Positions 58,440-64,000 of a stretch of 64,000 bases of DNA are shown here, piece by piece. Position numbers and translations under genes: made by a program. The stretch covers positions 111,268,123 through 111,332,122 of the forward strand of contig CM056993.1 of the NCBI GenBank assembly GCA_029891345.1, written 5' to 3'. The stretch comes from Dryococelus australis (taxonomy: Eukaryota > Arthropoda > Insecta > Phasmatodea > Phasmatidae). How positions within the stretch are numbered: position 1 is the stretch's first letter; every line of letters starts with the position of its first letter. Below the pieces are notes generated by a model. The model worked only from the letters and a program-made list of their open reading frames with translations, did no database searches and had not been told where the DNA came from.

Positions 58440-60020
58440 TGTGACCCTAGGTTGATGGCTTACTCACGCCAAAGCCGGGGTGGCTGGGTGGCGCTGTTGG
58501 CTTGTTGGTAGAGGAACCGCTGCTGGTGTAGCTGGAGGGCCCTCAAGGGGCTGCTGCGGCTGGAACTGCTGCTATTGGCAACCTGGTTCAGGCTGGGGTA
58601 GTGGCGGATGCTGAACCAAGGACAGGCTAGTCCTAAGGGCACCTTCATTCCTAGGCATGTAGTGGCTACTAATGGATGCAGCGTCCATGGTATCTTCTGG
58701 GGAGCTTTGAACAGAGAGGGGGACGGAACTGGGGGTGAAGCCACACCAACTTACGGGCAGCCTGAGCTCGTTCCCGGGGGTTCTCTTGGCTGAGTGCCTC
58801 ATCAGTCTAGGTGCAGCCCCAGGTAACTTTGTAGGTAGTGGTTGCAGTCCTTTTCTTCCAAGTCTCTCCCACCCCATTTGGTATAAGGCACAAGGGTACC
58901 AAACCTTGCCTTGGCACAGGGGAGCAGGTGACGTACAGTTTCCTGGCTAAGGTGTTCTGCCACTGCGGCAGCTGGATTGACGCCATTCCTAACCATTACT
59001 CCAGCCGGCAACACAAATGGTGCGGTGGTTGGAGAGCTGGTTTTCTCTGTATCGCTCAAATTCCGACAACGACGGGTGTAGTCCTGGGGTGGACAGGTCC
59101 AACCCAGATATGACTAAACACTCCCTCTGGCAACTCACGTGGTTTGGTGGATGGAGTGAAAACTAGTCTAATGGTCTCTCTTCCCTAGAGGAGTATGGCT
59201 AGTGGTTGTGGCTCTACCGTTTGATGCACTGGGTGCACCGAACGGGGGGCCGTAGAATATGTGTGTACTCTGACGTTATAGTCCCTGAGGAGGAGTCTGC
59301 AGTCCTACACTAGGCGGTAAAATAGAGGGTTCACATCCTGGTCTCCTGTTCCACTCTTTGTGGGAGGGGTGTCTACTAGGAATCTCAGTCACCTAAAGAA
59401 ATGAGAAATCTGAGTAGGTTAGGAACGTGTGTATTCTGAGAGGAATAGAACTCGATGGCCCGTACTACCTCCTGACTACCTTGAGCTGACCGGAAGTAAT
59501 AGACTACGCAATTATCCAGGTGAAGGGGACCTGTTTCTAAACTGAAGGATGGCAATTTCGACTAAGGCAGCTAAGTAACCTTCCCTGTCTATGCTGTTTC
59601 CGTGTCCTGAAGGGACTTAGAGGGCCCATTTCCTGAAGAGTCATAAAGTAGCCATTGCGGGGAGCAATTGATTGGGAGGGTTGACGTCTTCACAAATGTC
59701 TGCTTCGGACAGCCTCTGGGAGATCTGGATATTGGCTACGGAGATGCTGAATAGCTTCTGGTTATCCAGGCAATGAAGAGGTCAGAGAGCTCCAGTGCAA
59801 GAGGTGGTGGAGTGAACTGCCATGCTGATGTGGCTCTTAAAAGAGCCAGACAATGACTGATGAGTTTGATTGGTCCTCGGGTACATGTATTGCTGACTGA
59901 GTCCTCGCCTGGGCTTGGAGTAGGGGTGTGACAGGCACTTGTCTGTGGGTGGAGCTAAGGGCGGTCTGTAGGCCTCCATTGCTGACTGGTGACGCTATCT
60001 CTCGGTGCACCCATCAACTA
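58440..60020 (-). mobile_element. GC-rich repeat, copy 2 (related to 15000-16470)
   Basis: Shares the ordered blocks described for copy 1, including GTCCCTGAGG (59281), CGTACTACCTCC (59461) and the AGGTGAAGG/GACCTG segment, with about 125 bp extra between the first two anchors. Open frames on both strands (58460-59113) are Pro/Ser/Gly-rich without domains. Strand is assigned by analogy with copy 1 and is uncertain. Confidence 0.6.
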
Positions 60021-61094
60021 TTTGCTTCCTCAGGGGTGGCAACGGTGGCTCGCCCGCTGGCTCACTCAACTTGATGTCTTCATGAAGGGGGGTGGGGGCT
60101 TGACATTGTTTACTGACCGCTCTGATGAAATGCATAATTCATTTACGTCTGTAATATTCCCCACATCCAGGGAATATCCTGTAGCAGCTCTGGTAGTAAT
60201 TATACAGTTGGGACCCCATCCTGCGCGTTTTGGAAACTGTGCATAGCTGAAGGGAAGTCGTTTTCTTCTGAGTCAGTAAGTGTCATCCGTCAATGTAGAT
60301 GAACACAATTAATATCACAATAGCTTTCATCAATTAGTGCTTACTTCAAGTCTGTATGCTTCTGTTGGAGTACACCATTTTTCTGCGATTTTATAATGTA
60401 TATAAATTCAAATAAATTGTAATGTGTTTTCAGTTGGACAAATGTTTGTCCTATGTAATGATAACTCTATTCGATACATAGAAAAAGAAGTTCCTTTTGG
60501 GTGTCTTTTTTATGTCTACATTGGCAGTAGATTTGTCATGTGATTCACAGTCAAATTGATGCTTTCTTCTTCTGGGCTGTAGTGGTAATTTGACTGGGTG
60601 CTGTGACTCAATGCTAAGGGTTTCAGTCATTGCATTTGTGTCAAACGCTGTGTTCCAAAATATTTTTCCACTAGCATGTGTTCAAATAAACTTTTAATTT
60701 TTGCAATGAATTCAAATGCTGATTTCTTTGCTTTGCAAGACTTTGCTAAACTTGTTAGTCTTATAGGTAATTGTTTGCACACAGTTACTCAACACACAAA
60801 CTTAAAACAATGACCTCATCATTTTTGCTAAGGGGTTTCACAATTAAAGATGTTAAGTGTTTATTAAGCACAAAGCACCAATGATTAGAGGCAGAAAAAT
60901 TATTAGTAATGTATACTTCTTGCACAATGCTGAAAAAGGTGACAGCTTCATTGCAGTTTCATAGAGCAGCTTCAGTATCCACCAAGTTAAGAGAATGGAC
61001 ACTACATAATGCAAAAAATGATTAGGTGTTTGCTCGGTGTGGTACACCGTGATTGGCCTGATGTCAGGCTTTTGCAGCTCTGATTGGTCAGGGG
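60021..61094. other. Intron sequence, no gene seen
   Basis: AT-rich; may contain 3' LTR or flank of Gypsy 2, but I find no LTR boundary. Confidence 0.4.
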
Positions 61095-61142
61095 GAGTGT
61101 CCTCATGTACATCACTTTGAGTGTCCTCATGTACATCAATTT
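61095..61142. repeat. Two-copy tandem repeat, 24 bp
   Basis: GAGTGTCCTCATGTACATCA occurs at 61095 and 61119, immediately beside the left limit of the Gypsy 2 coding remnants. Confidence 0.9.
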
Positions 61143-61164
61143 CAGCTGAGCGTTGACTGCACTG

Positions 61165-61689
61165 CTAGGATGTCCACACAATCTGGGGTGACAGTTTCCT
61201 TGACAGAGAGCTGGTCCGCTGCAGGCTGCTGGACCTCGTGGATACTGGTTGCTCTGGGTGCTGCCCTCGTAGAGGACGGTGGCTGCTCAGCAGGACCGGC
61301 TGCGATGGTATCCGTTGTCGATGGTTCCTGACTGGCGGTGCTTGCTTGCGTGGCTGGTGCAGTCCATTGTGATGCAGGCTTTGGGGGCACTGGCAATCTG
61401 GCACTCTGGCAGTACTGGCTGACGTAGTTCTTCCGGTGCCGGCGGTTGAGTAGAGTCGCTTTTGGCTCGTTCTTCGGTCCGCGAGACTTCTCCAGGATAT
61501 TTCTGTAGTACTAGGATCCCACTTTTCAGGGTGCTTCGTGAACTTCTTGTGAAAATCAGTGGGGGTGGATGGTACAGTCCTTTCGGAAATCTTCACTCTG
61601 CTCAAATTAGGAACCAACGTCCTAACAGGTTCTGTGAAGTAATTTGTTGTTACCGGTGATTCTCTTTTATCTTTCCAGGCTGATGGCAA
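61165..61689 (-). pseudogene. Gypsy 2 3'-terminal frame, Pro/Ser/Thr/Arg-rich
   Basis: A 174-codon frame after the integrase region, with RTLVPNLSRVKISERTVPST and a long low-complexity C-terminal part. I recognise no envelope features (no signal peptide or membrane helix). It is most likely an integrase tail extension, or non-coding sequence that happens to be open. Confidence 0.4.
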
Positions 61690-61732
61690 TGTCCATTCTT
61701 CCGTGTAGGTGGCTGTAGAGCTTCATTCCTTA

Positions 61733-62101
61733 TCATTGTCCAATGGGTTGGTAGTTAACTGTGATTGCATATACTGGGGAGGTGCTGTGGCGGCTTTGGG
61801 TATGGGTGCATCTGGCCTTGGGTAGCTTTTCTGATCCTTCCACAATGATCCTCGGCCCAATAAACATTCTCCTGGCGTCTGACGACCTTATAGAGTCCTT
61901 TCCACTTGCCAACCAATCCAGCGCTGAACTGGTTACCCCCTTTACTTGGTGGGTGACTGCGAAGTACGTCTCTCCCAAGGCGGAGGCGCGGACTCTAGTG
62001 TGAGGAGGTGGATATTTCCGGCTTACATACTCTTCTTTTTGCTCCCGGGCTCTTTCGAAGCGTAACTTGGCAGCTCGATGAATAGCTTCAGGCTGTGGCA
62101 T
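61733..62101 (-). pseudogene. Gypsy 2 integrase C-terminal region
   Basis: A 122-codon frame beginning MPQPEAIHRAAKLRFERARE, then YPPPHTRVRASALGETYF and RMFIGPRIIVEG. This is the region following the integrase core, with the structured C-terminal domain contacting nucleic acid in related elements. The catalytic core itself lies upstream in other frames. Confidence 0.65.
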
Positions 62102-63166
62102 AGTGTTAGGGATGTGCTCCCATTGCCATTCTCCGGGTCATTGAAGAGTGCAGAAGTTGACTTAGGCTGGAAGCTGTAACTTTATTTGTTCTCCTGCATA
62201 GGGCGAAGAGTATTCTCAGCAGATGGTGGTCCCAATGGCATTGATATTCTTCTAGGCTCAAACGTAGGCACTTCTTGAGTTCCTGGTTTCACTGATCTGT
62301 TGGGTTGGCTTGGGGGTGGTACGGTTGCGTCATCCATGTATCAACTTCCCATCCTTGGCAAGCTTTATGCCACTGCATTCTGATAAACTGAGTGCTATTG
62401 TCGGTTAGAATGTTTTGTGGATATCCCCAGCGTGAAAATACTTCCTGATTGAATTTGGCAATAATATACTGGGTTTATTGGCTAGGTAGGGATAAAGTTC
62501 TACCCAACAAAAAAAACATATCCGTGATCACAAGCAGGTATCAGTTCTCTCTGCTTCTGGGATAGGGTCCTATTAAATCTGCTGCAACTTGATTCCAAGG
62601 TGCGTACTGCTTCGGAGGCTTCGCAGTATTCCGCCGGGCTGGATATGTCTTGTGTTGGCAGCATCGAGGGGATTCGTTGACATGCCATCAGACATCATGA
62701 CTCATGCCATCCCATATATACCAAACACTGAAATCGGCGAGCGTTTCTCGGATTCCGGGATGTCCTGCATCTGGGTGATTGTGGAAATGACGACACACAT
62801 CTTTCCACAGAGCTCGAGGCAACAAGATCTTTCAAGAGGCTTCCAGCTGGCAGTTGCCTGACGACACAACACTGTCATGCATTTCATACCTTTGTGGGTA
62901 TTGTTGGAGTAGATCTTTGATCTCTGGGTCGAATTGCTGGTGTTGTTCGATTTGGTTGAGGTTTAGCTATAACTGCAGTAGTCGGATTTGTTCTTACGGC
63001 TGCAGTTTCTGTGGTTCCGGAGAGAGAATGCAGCCCATAGCTTTGTCCGGCGTGGTGTCTTCTCTTGAGCTAGGCAGGCGGGATAAGGCGCCGGGTAGGT
63101 CGTTCTGGGTTCCTAGACAATGCTGCTCTTGACAGTCGAATTCCTAAAACAGGAGGTCCTATCGTC

Positions 63167-63430
63167 TTAGTTTAGCTTTGTTGTGCATGGCTTCCCTAAG
63201 CCATTTGAGCACCTTCCTGTCTGTTCAAAGGTTGAAGTAGTTCCCTTCCAAGTGGTAGCAAAACTTTCAATTTCCCATATTGCTGCAAGACACTCTTTCT
63301 CGTTGATGTGGTACTTTTGTTCCGCCGGGTCCAGGCGAGTGCTGGCGTAAGCAATGACCAGAGGTCTGCCTTCAGGATCCTTCTGGTAAAGAAAGGCTCC
63401 CGATCCATTCATACAAGTGTCCATCTGCAA
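63167..63430 (-). pseudogene. Gypsy 2 RNase H domain
   Basis: An 87-codon frame with NGSGAFLYQKDPEGRPLVIA, YASTRLDPAEQKYHINEKEC and LAAIWEIE, the classic Gypsy/Ty3 RNase H sequence with the catalytic Glu in EKEC. The preceding T-D/M-x region reads MDTCMNGSG. The frame is lost soon after IESFATTWKG. Confidence 0.9.
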
Positions 63431-64000
63431 GATGAGGAGTCCCTTCTGCTGAGGGCGATGTAGGCGGTCAATGTGTTGAAAGCTGGCCTTGAGGATTTCG
63501 AAGGCGGCTCGGTATTCCGGGGTCTATTTCCACCTGGCATCTTTCTCGAGCAGTGGGTACAGGTGCCATTATTTTGGCGATATTTGGAACAAAATCCTTG
63601 AGCGAGTTGCAGAGTCCTAAGAATTGACAAAGCTGCTTCTTCGTGTGGGGTTCCTCTGCTTCCTGAATGGCTCAAAGTGATTTGTCTTGCGGGTAGTTGC
63701 CCTTCATGGACACGGCGTGGCCTAAGTATTCAATGGAAGTTCTTCCAAAGTGGCTGTTGGAGAGCTTGGCCGTGAGCTCATGCAGTTCTAGTTGTTCCAG
63801 TACTTTCTGCAAGTGGGAGAAATTCTCCCCCCAGGTTTAGGAGTAGATTATTATGTTATCCAGCTAGGTGAAACAAAACTGGCTTATGTATCCGGTTTAG
63901 ACTTCGGAAGACATTAGGCGCTGGAATGTGGCTGGTGCGTTCTTAAGTCTGAAGGGCATGACCTTGAACTGCAGAGTTTCCCCGTCTGGAGATGTGAAGG

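Larger units (their letters stand above)
61143..64000 (-). mobile_element. Decayed Gypsy-type LTR retrotransposon 2 (runs off the right edge)
   Basis: On the minus strand from the right edge: reverse transcriptase palm/thumb remnants (about 64000-63700), RNase H (63430-63167), integrase zinc-binding HDHPDAGHPG segment and core with NQVAADLIGPYPRS (about 62890-62500), integrase C-terminal region (62101-61733) and a 3' tail frame (61689-61165). Domain order is that of Gypsy. Frameshifts separate the pieces. It differs from Gypsy 1 in every segment compared, so these are two families. Confidence 0.85.

Noticed and set aside
61165..61689. An envelope gene for Gypsy 2
   Set aside because: No signal peptide, membrane segment or Cys pattern is visible in the frame.
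1..64000. CRISPR arrays, operons, riboswitches or bacterial mobile elements
   Set aside because: The repeats are coding modules or eukaryotic transposons; there are no direct repeats with unique spacers and no compact gene clusters.

Overview
The window looks like a 64 kb slice of an arthropod (insect or crustacean) nuclear genome. The coding exons are small and scattered, the introns are long and AT-rich, and transposable-element debris is everywhere: LINE, LTR/Gypsy, tRNA-derived SINE and MITE-like repeats. I cannot name the species. Nothing prokaryotic (operon, ribosome binding site, CRISPR) is visible.

One host gene explains all the confident coding sequence. Nine internal exons lie on the + strand: 67-177, 6797-6970, 17217-17375, 17466-17651, 18044-30500, 39191-39502, 42403-42732, 51723-52016 and 56948-57280. 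All have AG/GT boundaries and all end in phase 0. The small exons encode spectrin-repeat-type helical sequence. The 12.5 kb central exon encodes a very long, repetitive, charged region that ends in more spectrin-like helices. This architecture best fits the middle of a giant nesprin/MSP300-type protein, which links the nuclear envelope to the cytoskeleton. Neither the N-terminal actin-binding CH domains nor the C-terminal KASH anchor is in the window, so the family call rests on the spectrin-like sequence and the layout.

The giant exon has four zones: (i) an acidic leader with decayed copies of a repeat module (18044-20161); (ii) an array of 25 modules of 56 codons (20162-24305), in which two versions alternate and each has a basic front and an acidic back; (iii) a Ser/Thr/Glu-rich region with three Lys/Arg clusters and a second array of 28-32-residue units built on Gln-Thr motifs (about 25881-27858); (iv) a spectrin-like helical tail (about 29340-30500). 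Between 21305 and 23168 the module array is shot through with small deletions, 56 bases net, that break the frame. I read this as an unpolished assembly stretch, not a dead gene.

The introns hold: a 3'-truncated LINE (about 2650-5330), a LINE 3' fragment (9988-10605) and a near full-length but decayed relative (about 44640-50400), all on +; two decayed minus-strand Gypsy-type elements (about 33128-36600, and 61143 to the right edge); two LTR-like promoter/poly(A) modules sharing a TATA block (about 8700-9500 on + and 37370-38000 on -); a 564 bp foldback element (11282-11845); two minus-strand tRNA-derived SINEs; a pogo-like MITE; a second MITE family; and two related GC-rich 1.5 kb repeats of unknown class (15000-16470, 58440-60020).
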